In this document: in pieces, positions 9,739 through 18,725 of the stretch
How positions within the stretch are numbered: the first letter of the stretch is position 1
Layout: each line of letters starts with the position of its first letter
Assembly (NCBI GenBank): GCA_016936115.1
Contig: JAFGPQ010000367.1
Location: forward strand, 1 to 38,876
Reading direction: 5' to 3'
Length of the DNA: 38,876 bases
Source: Spirochaetales bacterium
GTDB taxonomy: Bacteria; Spirochaetota; Spirochaetia; DSM-2461
Notes under the pieces: generated by a model
Databases searched by the model: none
Told to the model about the DNA's origin: nothing
What the model saw: the letters and a program-made list of their open reading frames with translations, nothing else
Program-made: the position numbers and the translations under genes

Positions 9739-9766
9739 TTGCAGAATTGCAATAGAGAACTATAAT
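9739..9766 (+). promoter_or_regulatory. cheW promoter with overlapping dyad
   Basis: TTGCAG and a perfect TATAAT are separated by 16 bp in an AT-rich 98-nt gap. A 14-bp palindrome, TTGCA-GAAT-TGCAA (9739-9752), overlaps the -35 element and could be an operator. The transcript would have a leader of about 30 nt with GAGGTGA as ribosome binding site. Confidence 0.6.
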
Positions 9767-9801
9767 TTTATTATAAGGATTTTTTTTTGTGAGGTGAATC
9801 C

Positions 9802-10290
9802 ATGGGAGAAGGGAAAAAAATGAATCAGTATCTGACATTTACCGTGAGCGAGGAAGCCTATGCCCTCAACGTACTCAATGTTCGTGAGGTTCTGGAATTC
9901 ACCCAGCTGTCAAAAGTACCCCGAATGCCTGAATTCATGAGGGGGATCATCAACCTCAGGGGAAGCATTGTGCCCGTTATCGATCTTAAGCTGAAGTTCG
10001 GTCTGGGGCTGACCGAGAAGACCATCGATACGAGCATCATCGTCTGTGAAATGGTTATGGATGAGGAGACCATCGTCATGGGGCTCATGACCGACTCGGT
10101 GAAAGAAGTGATAGATCTGGACGATGACGATATTGAACCGACCCCCTATGTGGGCGCTAAAATCGATACGGCGTTTATTCTGGGAATGGGAAAGAAGGAT
10201 GATAAATTCCTCATCGTTCTGAATATGGAAAAAGTATTGACAGCAAATGAGTTGAACATGGTGAGTACCGCAGAAATCAGCGGTGAATAG
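9802..10290 (+). CDS. cheW: Chemotaxis coupling protein CheW
   Basis: This 162-aa protein is a single CheW domain, the SH3-like adaptor that links receptors to CheA in the polar array. Recognisable stretches are LNVLNVREVLEFTQLSKVPRMPEFMRGIINLRGSIVPVIDL and the C-terminal FLIVLNMEKVL. The ATG at 9802 has GAGGTGA 6 nt upstream. A second ATG six codons later also has GGGAG in front, so the first residues are uncertain. It leads the cheW-cheY-STAS-cheA-cheB run. Confidence 0.95.
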   Translation: MGEGKKMNQYLTFTVSEEAYALNVLNVREVLEFTQLSKVPRMPEFMRGIINLRGSIVPVIDLKLKFGLGLTEKTIDTSIIVCEMVMDEETIVMGLMTDSVKEVIDLDDDDIEPTPYVGAKIDTAFILGMGKKDDKFLIVLNMEKVLTANELNMVSTAEISGE

Positions 10291-10300
10291 GAGGTAAAAG

Positions 10301-10666
10301 TTGAAGCAGATTCTAATTGTGGACGATTCCCGTACGGTAAGAGACAGTCTCAAGTTCTTCCTCAAGGAGGGGGGATACGATGTGCTGGAAGGCGCCGACG
10401 GTGTTGAGGCTTTGAAAGTTCTGGAAACAGCCAGACCGAATCTGATCATTACCGATGTTAATATGCCCAATATGGACGGTCTGACTCTTCTCGAAAACGT
10501 GAGAAAAAGCCCGGACCATAAGTTTATCCCCGTACTGGTTCTGACCACGGAGTCACAGCAATCCATTATGGAGAAGGGTAAGGCCCTGGGCGCCACCGGG
10601 TGGATAGTGAAACCCTTTGACAGTCAGAAAGTGCTGGCGGTGATAAAGAAAGTGCTGGGAGGTTGA
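10301..10666 (+). CDS. cheY: CheY-like single-domain response regulator
   Basis: This 121-aa stand-alone receiver has the acidic pair at Asp8-Asp9, the phospho-acceptor Asp52 in LIITDVNMPNMDGLTLL, the conserved Thr in VLVLTTES, and the Lys in GWIVKPFD. It is expected to carry the CheA phosphoryl group to the flagellar switch. A role as a phosphate sink or as an adaptor for the adjacent STAS protein cannot be excluded. It begins with TTG after GGAGG and overlaps the preferred STAS gene region by a few nt. Confidence 0.92.
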   Translation: MKQILIVDDSRTVRDSLKFFLKEGGYDVLEGADGVEALKVLETARPNLIITDVNMPNMDGLTLLENVRKSPDHKFIPVLVLTTESQQSIMEKGKALGATGWIVKPFDSQKVLAVIKKVLGG

Positions 10667-10668
10667 TT

Positions 10669-10974
10669 ATGGCTCGCAGGACCAAACCTGTCGTGGTGAA
10701 TCTGGACGACGAATTTCAGATTCATATGGTCAATGACCGGTTCCAGGAATTCCTTCACGTCATGGAAGAGGAACGGCCGGTCGAAGTCGATATGTCCCGG
10801 GTGAACAGTGTGGATTTTGCGGGGCTGCAGCTCCTGTACTCTCTGAAGCGCTCCTGCGAAGAGAAGGATCTGGATTTCCGCCTTTCCCATGTCACCCCGC
10901 CGGTTGAGCAGAAGATCGCCCTGTGCGGACTGGACCGGGAACTTCTGAAGGACGGTGCCGATGGATCAGTTTAA
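10669..10974 (+). CDS. STAS-domain protein in chemotaxis operon
   Basis: This 101-aa protein is a single STAS domain (VEVDMSRVNSVDFAGLQLLYSLKR). The ORF track starts it at a TTG at 10663, but the ATG at 10669 has GGGAGG 6 nt upstream and is preferred. Where anti-sigma-factor antagonists carry a phosphorylatable Ser before the Gly, this protein reads D-F-A-G. It therefore probably is not controlled by serine phosphorylation. STAS proteins of this unphosphorylatable kind occur beside cheA in other bacteria. The role is unknown, but a scaffold or a CheA partner is plausible. Its end overlaps the cheA start by 14 nt. Confidence 0.85.
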   Translation: MARRTKPVVVNLDDEFQIHMVNDRFQEFLHVMEEERPVEVDMSRVNSVDFAGLQLLYSLKRSCEEKDLDFRLSHVTPPVEQKIALCGLDRELLKDGADGSV

Positions 10975-13057
10975 ACAGGTATTCGTAGAAGAGGCGGAGG
11001 AGCTGTTGGGAACTCTGGAGGATAATCTTCTGGTACTGGAGGATTCACCGGACGACAGGGATCTCATCGATGCGGTCTTCCGGGTCATGCATACCATCAA
11101 GGGTTCGGCAGCCATGTTCGATTTCAAGGGAATCGTGGATTTCACCCATGTGGTGGAGTCCGTGCTGGACAGGGTGCGCAACGGGGAGCTGACCGTTAGC
11201 CACGAACTCATCGATCTCACCCTCAAGAGCCGCGATCATATTCAGTCCATGATCGGATCCCCCTCGGATGTCACCCCGGAACACGAAGCCACTTCGGCCG
11301 TTCTGATTGGGGCCTTGGAGAAACTGGCGGGAACCGAAAAGAAAGCCCCCCTTCCGTCCGTAAAAAAAGTCCAGAATGATGAGGACGTGGAGTGTTACTC
11401 CCTGTACAGGATACTCTTTATTCCCGACCGGGAGATTTTCTTCTCCGGTACCAATCTCATCGCCCTCCTCGAGGAGCTTCAGGATCTTGGCGAATACAGC
11501 TGTTACGCCTATACCAGCAGTATTCCCTCTCTGGCGGAGTACAATCCGGAGATGAGTTACATACGCTGGGAGATTTATCTCACAACCAAGGCGTCCCTTA
11601 ATGCGGTGAAGGATGTATTCATCTTTGTGGAATCCTCCTGCGAGCTGGAGATATCCTCTCTCGTTGAAGCCTCCGAGCTGCCCGACTGTCTGGGTGAGGA
11701 GAAGCGGCTGGGGGAGATCCTCATCGGGCGGGGGCTCATCACTCCGGAGGAGCTTTCCGACGTTCTGAGCACGCAGAAACCGGTGGGACAGATCATGATG
11801 GAAAACGGTCTGGTCTCATCCACCGATGTGGAATCGGCCCTTCATCAGCAGCAGACCGAGCGGAAGCTGCGGGAGAAGCAGGGCGGAGAGAGAGAGAACA
11901 CCATACGGGTCAAGAGCGAGAAACTGGACAGTCTGGTCGACTCCGTGGGGGAGCTGGTTACCGCCCAGGCGCGACTTTCCCAGATATCCAGTCAGTATGA
12001 CGATCCCTCTTTGAACGCCCTGGCCGAACTGATCGAGAGGCTGTCCACCGAACTCCGGGACAACGCTATGGGTCTGCGCATGGTTCCCATCGGAACCACC
12101 TTTTCCCGGTTCAAGAGACTGGTGAGGGATCTGTCCAACTCCCTGGGCAAGGAGATGACCCTTGTTACCAGGGGAGGGGAGACCGAACTGGACAAGAGCG
12201 TCATAGACAAGCTGAATGATCCCCTTGTCCATCTTATCCGCAATTCTATTGATCACGGTATAGAAGCGCCGGAAATAAGAGCGGAAGCGGGAAAGAAGCG
12301 GGAAGGGACCGTATCCCTTGTGGCCGATTACAGCGGCGCCAATGTGATCATACAGATAAAAGACGACGGTGCCGGGCTGGACAGGGAGCGGATACTCGCC
12401 AAGGGCAGGGAGAAGGGGCTGGTCGGTCCCGATGAAAATCTCAATGAGAACGAGATCTTCAAACTGATCCTACAGCCGGGATTCTCCACAGCCCAGAAGA
12501 TTACCGATGTCTCCGGCAGGGGAGTAGGTATGGATGTGGTGAGCAAGGAGATTGAAAGCCTGGGGGGCAGCATTTTCATCACCAGTACGGTGGGCAAGGG
12601 AACAACCATTTCCCTGAGTCTTCCCCTGACCCTGGCTATCATAGAGGGACTGCTCGTTCGTATCGGTGATGAGAAATTCGTCATTCCCCTGGCTTCTGTT
12701 CAAGCCTGTCTGGAACTGGGACAGGAGGACCGGGAGGCCCACCGGGAAAAGAGGCTCTTTCCCTTCCGGGGAGGCATGGTACCCTATATCCGCTTGCGGG
12801 AGCTCTTCCTTGACAGGCGGGAGCTGCCCGATCGGGAGCATCTCGTGGTGACCCAGACCGAAAACGGAATTTTCGGGATTGTCGTGGATGAGGTCATAGG
12901 GGATTACCAGACAGTGATTAAGAATCTGGGACGCCTCTACAAGAACCTTCAGCTGATAACCGGTGCGACCATTCTGGGAGACGGCACCATGGCCCTGATA
13001 TTGGACCTGAATAAAATTACCGCCCTGGCGAAAGTGGAGAGCACCGCCAGTCTTTAG
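10961..13057 (+). CDS. cheA: Chemotaxis histidine kinase CheA with extra helical-repeat module
   Basis: This 698-aa kinase has an Hpt domain with phospho-acceptor His44 ([16 protein letters not shown]). A region around residues 145-240 resembles a CheY/CheB-docking P2 domain. An unusual module lies at about 248-300 ([20 protein letters not shown] ... IGQ-type repeat ... [17 protein letters not shown]). P3 dimerisation ([19 protein letters not shown]), HATPase ([28 protein letters not shown]) and a C-terminal CheW-like domain follow. The extra module looks like the MshEN/GspE N-terminal tandem repeats. The ATG at 10961 (GAAGGA 8 nt upstream) is preferred over the GTG at 10955. CheA autophosphorylates on receptor signalling and passes phosphate to CheY and CheB. 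Confidence 0.95.
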   Translation: MDQFKQVFVEEAEELLGTLEDNLLVLEDSPDDRDLIDAVFRVMHTIKGSAAMFDFKGIVDFTHVVESVLDRVRNGELTVSHELIDLTLKSRDHIQSMIGSPSDVTPEHEATSAVLIGALEKLAGTEKKAPLPSVKKVQNDEDVECYSLYRILFIPDREIFFSGTNLIALLEELQDLGEYSCYAYTSSIPSLAEYNPEMSYIRWEIYLTTKASLNAVKDVFIFVESSCELEISSLVEASELPDCLGEEKRLGEILIGRGLITPEELSDVLSTQKPVGQIMMENGLVSSTDVESALHQQQTERKLREKQGGERENTIRVKSEKLDSLVDSVGELVTAQARLSQISSQYDDPSLNALAELIERLSTELRDNAMGLRMVPIGTTFSRFKRLVRDLSNSLGKEMTLVTRGGETELDKSVIDKLNDPLVHLIRNSIDHGIEAPEIRAEAGKKREGTVSLVADYSGANVIIQIKDDGAGLDRERILAKGREKGLVGPDENLNENEIFKLILQPGFSTAQKITDVSGRGVGMDVVSKEIESLGGSIFITSTVGKGTTISLSLPLTLAIIEGLLVRIGDEKFVIPLASVQACLELGQEDREAHREKRLFPFRGGMVPYIRLRELFLDRRELPDREHLVVTQTENGIFGIVVDEVIGDYQTVIKNLGRLYKNLQLITGATILGDGTMALILDLNKITALAKVESTASL

Positions 13058-13065
13058 AGGGGATT

Positions 13066-14151
13066 ATGGAGCAAGACATACGGGTACTGATAATTGATGA
13101 TTCTGCGGTGGTAAGAGAAACCCTTTCCAGTCTGCTGGCGCAGGAAAAGGGCATAGAAGTTGTGGCCACCGCCTCGGATCCCATTATCGGGGAGAAGAAA
13201 ATAGAACAGTTCTCCCCGGACGTACTGATCCTGGATATTGAGATGCCCCGGATGGACGGGCTGACTTTTCTCAAGAAACTGATGGTCTCACGGCCCATAC
13301 CCACTATCATCTGTTCCGGCAAAACGGACAGCGGGGGGAAAAGCGCCCTCCGGGCTATGGAACTGGGAGCTGTTGAAATCATCACCAAACCCAGGATGGG
13401 CACCCGGGATTTTCTTAACGAATCTATCATCGCCATTTCCAATGCCATCCGCGCTGCCCACGCCTCTAAGAAGAGGGTGGCTGCCCGCAGCCGCAATCCG
13501 GTCCCGTCGGTTTCGCCGAAACTGACAGCCGATGTGATCATGCCGCCTCCCCGAGCGGCCATCGCCGGATCAACGGAAAAGATCATCGCCGTAGGGGCTT
13601 CTACGGGGGGTACCGAGGCCCTGCGTGTTTTTCTCGAAGGGATGCCTCCCGGCAGTCCGGGCATCGTGGTGGTCCAGCATATGCCGGAGCATTTCACCCG
13701 CTCCTTCTCAGCCCGACTCAACGATCTGTGCCGGATCAATGTCAAGGAAGCTGAGAACGGCGATAGGGTCGTGCCGGGGCAGGCCCTTATCGCCAACGGG
13801 GGATTCCATCTGCTTCTGAAGAGAACGGGGAGCGCCTATACGGTGGAATTGAAGGAGGGGCCCCTCGTCTGTCGTCACAAGCCTTCAGTGGATGTGCTTT
13901 TCCGATCCGCCGCCCGCTACGGAGGCAAGAACGTGATCGGGGTCATCCTTACGGGGATGGGAGATGACGGCGCCCGGGGCATGGAGGAGATGAAAAAGGC
14001 GGGAGCCTATAATATCGCCCAGAATGAAGAGAGCTGTGTCGTCTTCGGTATGCCCAAGGAAGCAATTGCCCGGGGGGGCGTTGATAAGGTGCTTCCCCTG
14101 GAACAGATAGCCGGCGAAGCCCTGAGGAAAAGCATGGAGGGGCAGTCATGA
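13066..14151 (+). CDS. cheB: Chemoreceptor methylesterase/deamidase CheB
   Basis: This 361-aa protein has a receiver domain (Asp57 in [13 protein letters not shown]) joined to a methylesterase domain. The catalytic triad is visible as Ser179 ([11 protein letters not shown]), His205 ([11 protein letters not shown]) and Asp301 ([10 protein letters not shown]). The spacings of 26 and 96 residues equal those of the E. coli enzyme (164, 190, 286). It removes methyl groups from receptors when phosphorylated by CheA, opposing CheR. The start is an ATG after GAGGGG, 8 nt beyond cheA. Its stop overlaps the next gene (ATGA). Confidence 0.96.
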   Translation: MEQDIRVLIIDDSAVVRETLSSLLAQEKGIEVVATASDPIIGEKKIEQFSPDVLILDIEMPRMDGLTFLKKLMVSRPIPTIICSGKTDSGGKSALRAMELGAVEIITKPRMGTRDFLNESIIAISNAIRAAHASKKRVAARSRNPVPSVSPKLTADVIMPPPRAAIAGSTEKIIAVGASTGGTEALRVFLEGMPPGSPGIVVVQHMPEHFTRSFSARLNDLCRINVKEAENGDRVVPGQALIANGGFHLLLKRTGSAYTVELKEGPLVCRHKPSVDVLFRSAARYGGKNVIGVILTGMGDDGARGMEEMKKAGAYNIAQNEESCVVFGMPKEAIARGGVDKVLPLEQIAGEALRKSMEGQS

Positions 14152-15875
14152 CAAAGCAGGATATGGAGGGAACCCTCAACAGTATTGTGGAGAAGCTGGG
14201 AGATATTTACCTGGGGATGTCTGATCAGTATCCCCAGTTCTTTGATCGTCTGGACCGGGAGTTTTCCTGCTTCAAGCAGAAAGAGAAGAGAACGGATACC
14301 CTAGTTTCCGTCTCTGAGAACGTGACCGAATTTTTCCGTAAGAAGGAGGAATTCACCGATCAGAATCACAGGGAAGAGGAGCAGCTGATAGGAACCATAG
14401 ACAAGGAGCTGGAAAAACTCTCCCGCATCGAAGAGGGAATCAGCGGTCTGGAGGAGTGCTCCGAAGATCTGGAGCTTATTTCTCTCAACGCTATGGTATC
14501 CGCCCTCAAAGCGGGAAACAACGGGGGGGCCTTTCCCTATATCACCCGGGAGCTGCAGAGAGTGTCCCGCCTCTCCGGAGAGAACAGCAACTCCATAAGG
14601 ATGCAGGGAAGAAATCTTGATCGGGAATACAAGAGCCTGATACAGAAAATCCAAAGCAACAAGAAGGAGACCGGGGAGGATATGGGCCGGGTCTTCGGAG
14701 CTCTGGAGGAGGTTATTTCCCGTCTCTCCTTTTACAGCGGTACCTTCGAAGAACAGTGTGTGCTCTTTCAGGACGGCATAGGCCGTATGCGCTCCCCCCT
14801 TTATATGATTCTGGAAGAGGTCCAGAAGCACGATATCGTTCGTCAGTCTGTGAACCATATTATTATTTCACTGGATGAAATTCAGAGCATCCCCCGGGAG
14901 GGTAGTCTCTCCGATCAGCTGAATCATTTGAAATTCGCCTCACAGGTATATGAGTTGAGCCGATTTATCATCGATGACATCAGGGAGAGTGTTTTTCGGT
15001 CCTTCGAGCGTTTTTCCCATGAAAAACGGGGGGTAGAAGAGATAATCAGTAATCTGGGCCGGGAGATGGATAAGAAACTAAGAGAGATTGCCCAAGATGA
15101 TATCGGCAAGCGTATAGCCATGATGCAGAATTCGCTGGGTCTCTATTTTTCTTCTCAGGAGAAGAACTATTTCCTTGAAGAGCTGAATCAGGACCATTTC
15201 ATCGCCCTGATCGTCCAGATTGAAGAGGGAATAACCCGATTCAGCAAGGTTCTGAGTTCCATAAGAAGCATACATGTGGCCTCCCGTATCGAGGTGGTTA
15301 AGCTGAATAAACTGGAAAACATGGAAAATATCATCAGTAATATCGATGAAACGGTGAGTACCATGGAGGATCAGCTGGCCCGGATCGGTGAGTCGGTTGA
15401 TGAATTCAAAAAGGCTTCCGGGGAGATAATCATGGATTTCGTTTCCTATTTCTCCCAGATGAAGGACCGGATGCAGGAGAATATGGCCAATCTTGAACCT
15501 ATTCTCGATACGATAGAGAGTTACCGGAAGGGGCTGGAGGACCATATAAACCAGTTCTCCCAGGTGAATCGGGATTTTCTTGACTTCACGGGACTGGTCA
15601 ACCGGCATCTTGCGAATATGGAGGCCCTTCTGGCCGAAATCGACCGGATGAGAAATGTTTTTGATGAGGAGCGGATGGTGAATGATCAGAAACTGCAGGC
15701 CCTTCTGGAAGAATCGGGACGGAATGACTGGACCCTGGAAGGGGACCGCATCACAACCCTGATAAATAAGTTCACCATATTTATTCATAAGAAAGTCATG
15801 ACCGGCGGCCAGGATGAGGGAGCTGTTTCCCTGGACAGGGAGCAGGCCGGGGCCAGTGAAATAACTCTCTTTTAG
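14148..15875 (+). CDS. Soluble, degenerate chemoreceptor-like coiled-coil protein
   Basis: This 575-aa protein has no membrane segment and is rich in helix and coiled coil. Around residues 105-145 it has a weakened form of the receptor hairpin tip ([20 protein letters not shown], then [12 protein letters not shown]), where a true receptor reads LLALNAAIEAARAGE and GFAVVA. At residues 229-233 it has [11 protein letters not shown], a D-x-x-x-Q pattern. The same spacing marks the CheY-P phosphatase site of CheZ, although DIxRQ segments also occur in receptor-like proteins without known phosphatase activity. It starts inside the cheB stop (ATGA), so it is translationally coupled to the chemotaxis operon. 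No cheX, cheC or cheZ is in the window. The function is unknown. Options are a cytoplasmic receptor, an array adaptor or a phosphatase. Confidence 0.8.
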   Translation: MTKQDMEGTLNSIVEKLGDIYLGMSDQYPQFFDRLDREFSCFKQKEKRTDTLVSVSENVTEFFRKKEEFTDQNHREEEQLIGTIDKELEKLSRIEEGISGLEECSEDLELISLNAMVSALKAGNNGGAFPYITRELQRVSRLSGENSNSIRMQGRNLDREYKSLIQKIQSNKKETGEDMGRVFGALEEVISRLSFYSGTFEEQCVLFQDGIGRMRSPLYMILEEVQKHDIVRQSVNHIIISLDEIQSIPREGSLSDQLNHLKFASQVYELSRFIIDDIRESVFRSFERFSHEKRGVEEIISNLGREMDKKLREIAQDDIGKRIAMMQNSLGLYFSSQEKNYFLEELNQDHFIALIVQIEEGITRFSKVLSSIRSIHVASRIEVVKLNKLENMENIISNIDETVSTMEDQLARIGESVDEFKKASGEIIMDFVSYFSQMKDRMQENMANLEPILDTIESYRKGLEDHINQFSQVNRDFLDFTGLVNRHLANMEALLAEIDRMRNVFDEERMVNDQKLQALLEESGRNDWTLEGDRITTLINKFTIFIHKKVMTGGQDEGAVSLDREQAGASEITLF

Positions 15876-15887
15876 GGATGGGGACTC

Positions 15888-15914
15888 TCATTTCTCCCTG
15901 TTTTCCGCCGATAA
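15888..15914 (+). promoter_or_regulatory. Candidate sigma-28 (FliA-type) promoter
   Basis: GCCGATAA at 15907-15914 is an exact match to the sigma-28 -10 consensus. The -35 position at the expected spacing (TCATTTCT at 15888) is only a partial match to TAAAGTTT. It lies 52 nt before the J-domain gene start in a gap after the receptor-like gene. A dyad rich in C and G (about 15924-15953) sits between it and the start codon. Confidence 0.45.
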
Positions 15915-15965
15915 TGACTATAGGTTCTCCTTCCCCCGGGGAGGAGAGGAAACTGGGAGAAAAAG

Positions 15966-16688
15966 ATGTTAATGCCCCTTACGGAAGAAGAGAAAAACGC
16001 CCTGCAGTTACTGGGCGTCCATGATTGTTTTGACACGGGCCAGCTGATCCTCAAAGAGGATATGCTCAGAAAACAGTTCAGAAAGCAGGCCCTTTCTACA
16101 CACCCGGACAGAGCAGCCGCCCGGGGAGGTGATCCGGAAAGAATGCAATCCGCTTTTCTTGATATCAGTGAAAGTTATCAGCTCCTCATGAATCGAATCA
16201 TGATTCAGAAGGGTGTTTCCTACCGTACATCCCGGGTGCATGTCCGACCCGAGCCCAAAGAGAAGGTTAAAGAGAAATCCGTTTCCCTGGGATTTTATAA
16301 GGGCCGGTTTCCCGATAAGAAGCTGCGGTTTGCCGAATATCTTTACTATAAGAAAGCCATCACCTGGGAACAGCTCATATCCGCTTTGAGCTGGCAGTTC
16401 CTGAACCGTCCCAAAATAGGTGAGATGGCCCGGGACAAGGCCTGGCTCACGGATAGTCAGATTCTGCAGATTATCAGGCTTAAAAAATCAAGCCAGCGTT
16501 TCGGATTGGCCGCTGTGAACAACGGGTTCCTTTCCGTTGAGCAGTGCCGGGAAATCCTTCGGGCTCAGAAGAGGCAGAATCTCCCCATAGGCCGCTATTT
16601 TCTTATTCACGGTATCATGGACAGGACCACTCTTAACGAGAATCTGGGACGCTTTTTGCTTCATAACAGCCGTTTCAAAAGGAAATGA
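15966..16688 (+). CDS. J-domain protein with GspE-N/MshEN-like repeats
   Basis: This 240-aa protein has an N-terminal J domain (residues about 8-80) with the HPD motif in STHPDRAAARGG, so it should stimulate a DnaK ATPase. The rest, from about residue 105, is a run of three or four helical repeats of the pattern G-x-x-L...G-hydrophobic-(S/T)...L...Q (AEYLYYKKAITWEQLISAL; IGEMARDKAWLTDSQILQI; LAAVNNGFLSVEQCREILRAQ; IGRYFLIHGIMDRTTL). This repeat type resembles the module embedded in CheA in the same cluster. ATG with GGGAGA upstream. The combination and the location suggest a chaperone adaptor for the chemotaxis array. That is inference. Confidence 0.82.
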   Translation: MLMPLTEEEKNALQLLGVHDCFDTGQLILKEDMLRKQFRKQALSTHPDRAAARGGDPERMQSAFLDISESYQLLMNRIMIQKGVSYRTSRVHVRPEPKEKVKEKSVSLGFYKGRFPDKKLRFAEYLYYKKAITWEQLISALSWQFLNRPKIGEMARDKAWLTDSQILQIIRLKKSSQRFGLAAVNNGFLSVEQCREILRAQKRQNLPIGRYFLIHGIMDRTTLNENLGRFLLHNSRFKRK

Positions 16689-16693
16689 TTTAT

Positions 16694-16722
16694 TTGCATT
16701 ATGTTCTTTCCTTTCGTATATT
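16694..16722 (+). promoter_or_regulatory. cheD promoter
   Basis: TTGCAT and TATATT are separated by 17 bp in the 58-nt gap before cheD. The leader contains CTTTCCTTTC upstream and GAAAGAAGGAAAGG downstream, so the GGAAAGG ribosome-binding region could pair with the upstream pyrimidine run and be masked. The upstream arm lies inside the promoter spacer, so masking would need a longer read-through transcript. Confidence 0.6.
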
Positions 16723-16746
16723 TAATGAAAGAAGGAAAGGACCGGA

Positions 16747-17319
16747 GTGTATACTTATTTCAATCCACGCTTTGACAAGGTTATAATCGATATCTCTCCG
16801 GGAGAGTATATCGCCACAGAAGAGGATGTGGTTCTCAGCACCGTGCTGGGCTCCTGCGTTTCTGTGGTGATCAACGACAGTTCCCGCAACATGAGCGGTA
16901 TCAATCACTTCATGCTCGTGGAAGGGAAGGGCATGGGCAACCTTGGTGATGTGATGCGCTATGAAAGATACGGCACCTATGCCATGGAAGCCTTACTGAA
17001 TGAATTCATCCGGTCCGGAAGCGATAAGAAAAAACTGCAGGCGAAAGTTTTCGGGGGAAGCCGCATACTTTACAGGGACAATGAGCATCTCAACGATATT
17101 GGTGAGCAGAATATCATATTCGCCATGGGGTTTCTGAAAAATGAGGGAATTCCTATTATGGCCAGCGATACGGGTGGTGAGAGACCACGTAGGCTATTCG
17201 TGTATCCCCGGACATTTCAGGTTTTTCTCAAAAAAGAGAAAAAGGGACCGCCCCCTGTTCCGGATATTCAGAAGACTCTTCCCCCCAGTGAAAGCCGAAT
17301 CGTCCTCTTTGACACATAG
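16747..17319 (+). CDS. cheD: Chemoreceptor glutamine deamidase CheD
   Basis: This 190-aa enzyme deamidates specific receptor glutamines to glutamates and, in other bacteria, interacts with CheC. The catalytic Cys37 lies in VLGSCVSVVI and His54 in SGINHFML. The 17-residue spacing matches the Thermotoga enzyme (Cys27, His44). KVFGGSRIL and AMGFLKNEGIPIMASDTGG are also typical. It starts with GTG behind AAGGAAAGG. The C-terminal tail of about 40 residues is longer than in minimal CheD proteins. It ends the chemotaxis block, and no CheC is encoded nearby. Confidence 0.94.
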   Translation: MYTYFNPRFDKVIIDISPGEYIATEEDVVLSTVLGSCVSVVINDSSRNMSGINHFMLVEGKGMGNLGDVMRYERYGTYAMEALLNEFIRSGSDKKKLQAKVFGGSRILYRDNEHLNDIGEQNIIFAMGFLKNEGIPIMASDTGGERPRRLFVYPRTFQVFLKKEKKGPPPVPDIQKTLPPSESRIVLFDT

Positions 17320-17352
17320 GGTGTCCGACTCCTAGCTAAGGCTGGGTAATTA

Positions 17353-17361
17353 TGTTAGTTT
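17353..17361 (+). promoter_or_regulatory. Extended -10 element next to the engB ATG
   Basis: TGTTAGTTT fits an extended -10 (TG-N-TAGTTT) that ends 6 nt before the engB ATG. The only Shine-Dalgarno-like string (AGGA) is 2 nt from the ATG, which is too close to work. This suggests a leaderless start. A TTGACA at 17309-17314 with TAGCTA 18 bp later is an alternative promoter that would give a leader of about 20-25 nt. Confidence 0.45.
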
Positions 17362-17367
17362 AGGAAC

Positions 17368-17961
17368 ATGATCAATTTCCGTAACACCCGATTTTTAAAA
17401 TCCTGCCCCTCAAACAGAAATCTGCCCCTGGACGACGCGGCGGAGATTGCCTTTTCCGGCAGATCCAATGTGGGCAAATCAAGCGTGCTCAACTCTCTTA
17501 CGAACCAGAAGAAGCTGGCCAAGTCATCCGGCGTCCCGGGAAAAACCCGGGAAATCAATCTCTTTACAGTAAATGAGAAATGCCGCCTCGTCGATCTTCC
17601 CGGTTACGGATTCGCCAAGGTCTCGAAAAAGGAGCAGGAGCGGTGGGGACAGGAGATGACCCGGTATATTGCGGAACGTACTAATCTGAAAGGGGTTATC
17701 ATTATCATGGATATGCGGCACCCCCTGACCGAGCTGGACCGGGCCATGATTTCCCTGGTACGGGATTCGGGTAAGGCTTTTGCCTTTTTGCTTAACAAAT
17801 CGGATAAGCTGGGAACCAACGATCGGGTCAAGACGATAAAGAAAGTGGAGAAGGAACTTATCGCCATGAATCTTCCTGCCATCATCATTCCCTATTCGGC
17901 GGAAAAAAAGAACGGTGTGGACGAACTGGCCAAACTTCTTAGCGGCTGGATAGAGGGTTAA
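17368..17961 (+). CDS. engB: Ribosome-biogenesis GTPase EngB/YsxC
   Basis: This 197-aa GTPase of the YihA/EngB family takes part in late assembly of the large ribosomal subunit. It shows G1 GRSNVGKSS, the G2 region SSGVPGKTREIN, G3 DLPGYGFAKV, G4 LNKSDKL and the C-terminal YSAEKKNGVDEL. The length is typical. Its stop codon is nested with that of the convergent ABC ATPase gene (4-bp overlap), so there is no room for a terminator between them. Confidence 0.95.
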   Translation: MINFRNTRFLKSCPSNRNLPLDDAAEIAFSGRSNVGKSSVLNSLTNQKKLAKSSGVPGKTREINLFTVNEKCRLVDLPGYGFAKVSKKEQERWGQEMTRYIAERTNLKGVIIIMDMRHPLTELDRAMISLVRDSGKAFAFLLNKSDKLGTNDRVKTIKKVEKELIAMNLPAIIIPYSAEKKNGVDELAKLLSGWIEG

Positions 17962-18725
17962 TCATCAAGGGGGACGATGAACGTTCTTGAGCCCCGGGTA
18001 ATCAGTTCCGTTTTCATGCCGTATACCTGTTCCACTTCTACCGGGTTCAGCACATCCCCGGGCAGGCCGCTGCCCTTCAGGCTTCCCCTTTCCAGCAGAA
18101 CCACCCTATCCGCATAATTCAGGGCCAGATTAAGATCATGGACAACGGAGATAACCGTCTTTTTCTCATTCTCTGTAATCTGCCTTAATAGCTTCATAAT
18201 GCTGTGCTGATGGCGCAGATCCAGAAACGCGGTGGGCTCGTCCAGGAGGATCATCGGCGTTTCCTGAGCCAGGGCCCGGGCGATGAGAACCCTCTGCCTT
18301 TCCCCTCCCGACAGGGAACGTACCGAACGTTTTCTTAAAGAGTCCACCTCCATCAGCCCCATGGCTTTTCCCGCGGCCAGAATATCCTCTCCGGTCTCTC
18401 TTTGCCAGTCCGGTCTCTTGTGATACCGGCCCATCAGAACGGTTTCCTCCACGGTGAAATCGTAGGTGTTTTCCATATTCTGGGGAACATAGGAGAGCAG
18501 GGACGCCCTTTTGTTTATCGGCAGTGAGATCAGATCCTGATCCTTCAATTTGATTTTTCCGCTCTGCGGTTTCAAAAGCCCCAGAATGAGTCTGAGGAGT
18601 GTGGTCTTTCCCGAACCGTTAGGCCCCAGAAAGGCGGTGAACTGACCGGGGAATATTGAAAGGGTCATATTTTCAAAAAGCGGATCTCCCCCATAGGAGA
18701 AGCTCAGTCCCTCCAGGGTTATCAC
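17958..18725 (-). CDS. FecE/BtuD-type ABC transporter ATP-binding protein
   Basis: This 255-aa ATPase of the iron-chelate/cobalamin importer class has Walker A GPNGSGKTT, Q-loop YVPQNMENTYDF, signature LSGGERQRVLIARAL, Walker B MILLDEPTAFLD and switch VVHDLNLAL. It powers the permease encoded immediately upstream, with a 4-nt overlap. It is the last gene of a six-gene minus-strand unit. The substrate cannot be fixed from the ATPase. The binding protein hints at cobalamin, and iron siderophore or haem remain possible. Confidence 0.94.
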   Translation of the reverse strand: MITLEGLSFSYGGDPLFENMTLSIFPGQFTAFLGPNGSGKTTLLRLILGLLKPQSGKIKLKDQDLISLPINKRASLLSYVPQNMENTYDFTVEETVLMGRYHKRPDWQRETGEDILAAGKAMGLMEVDSLRKRSVRSLSGGERQRVLIARALAQETPMILLDEPTAFLDLRHQHSIMKLLRQITENEKKTVISVVHDLNLALNYADRVVLLERGSLKGSGLPGDVLNPVEVEQVYGMKTELITRGSRTFIVPLDD

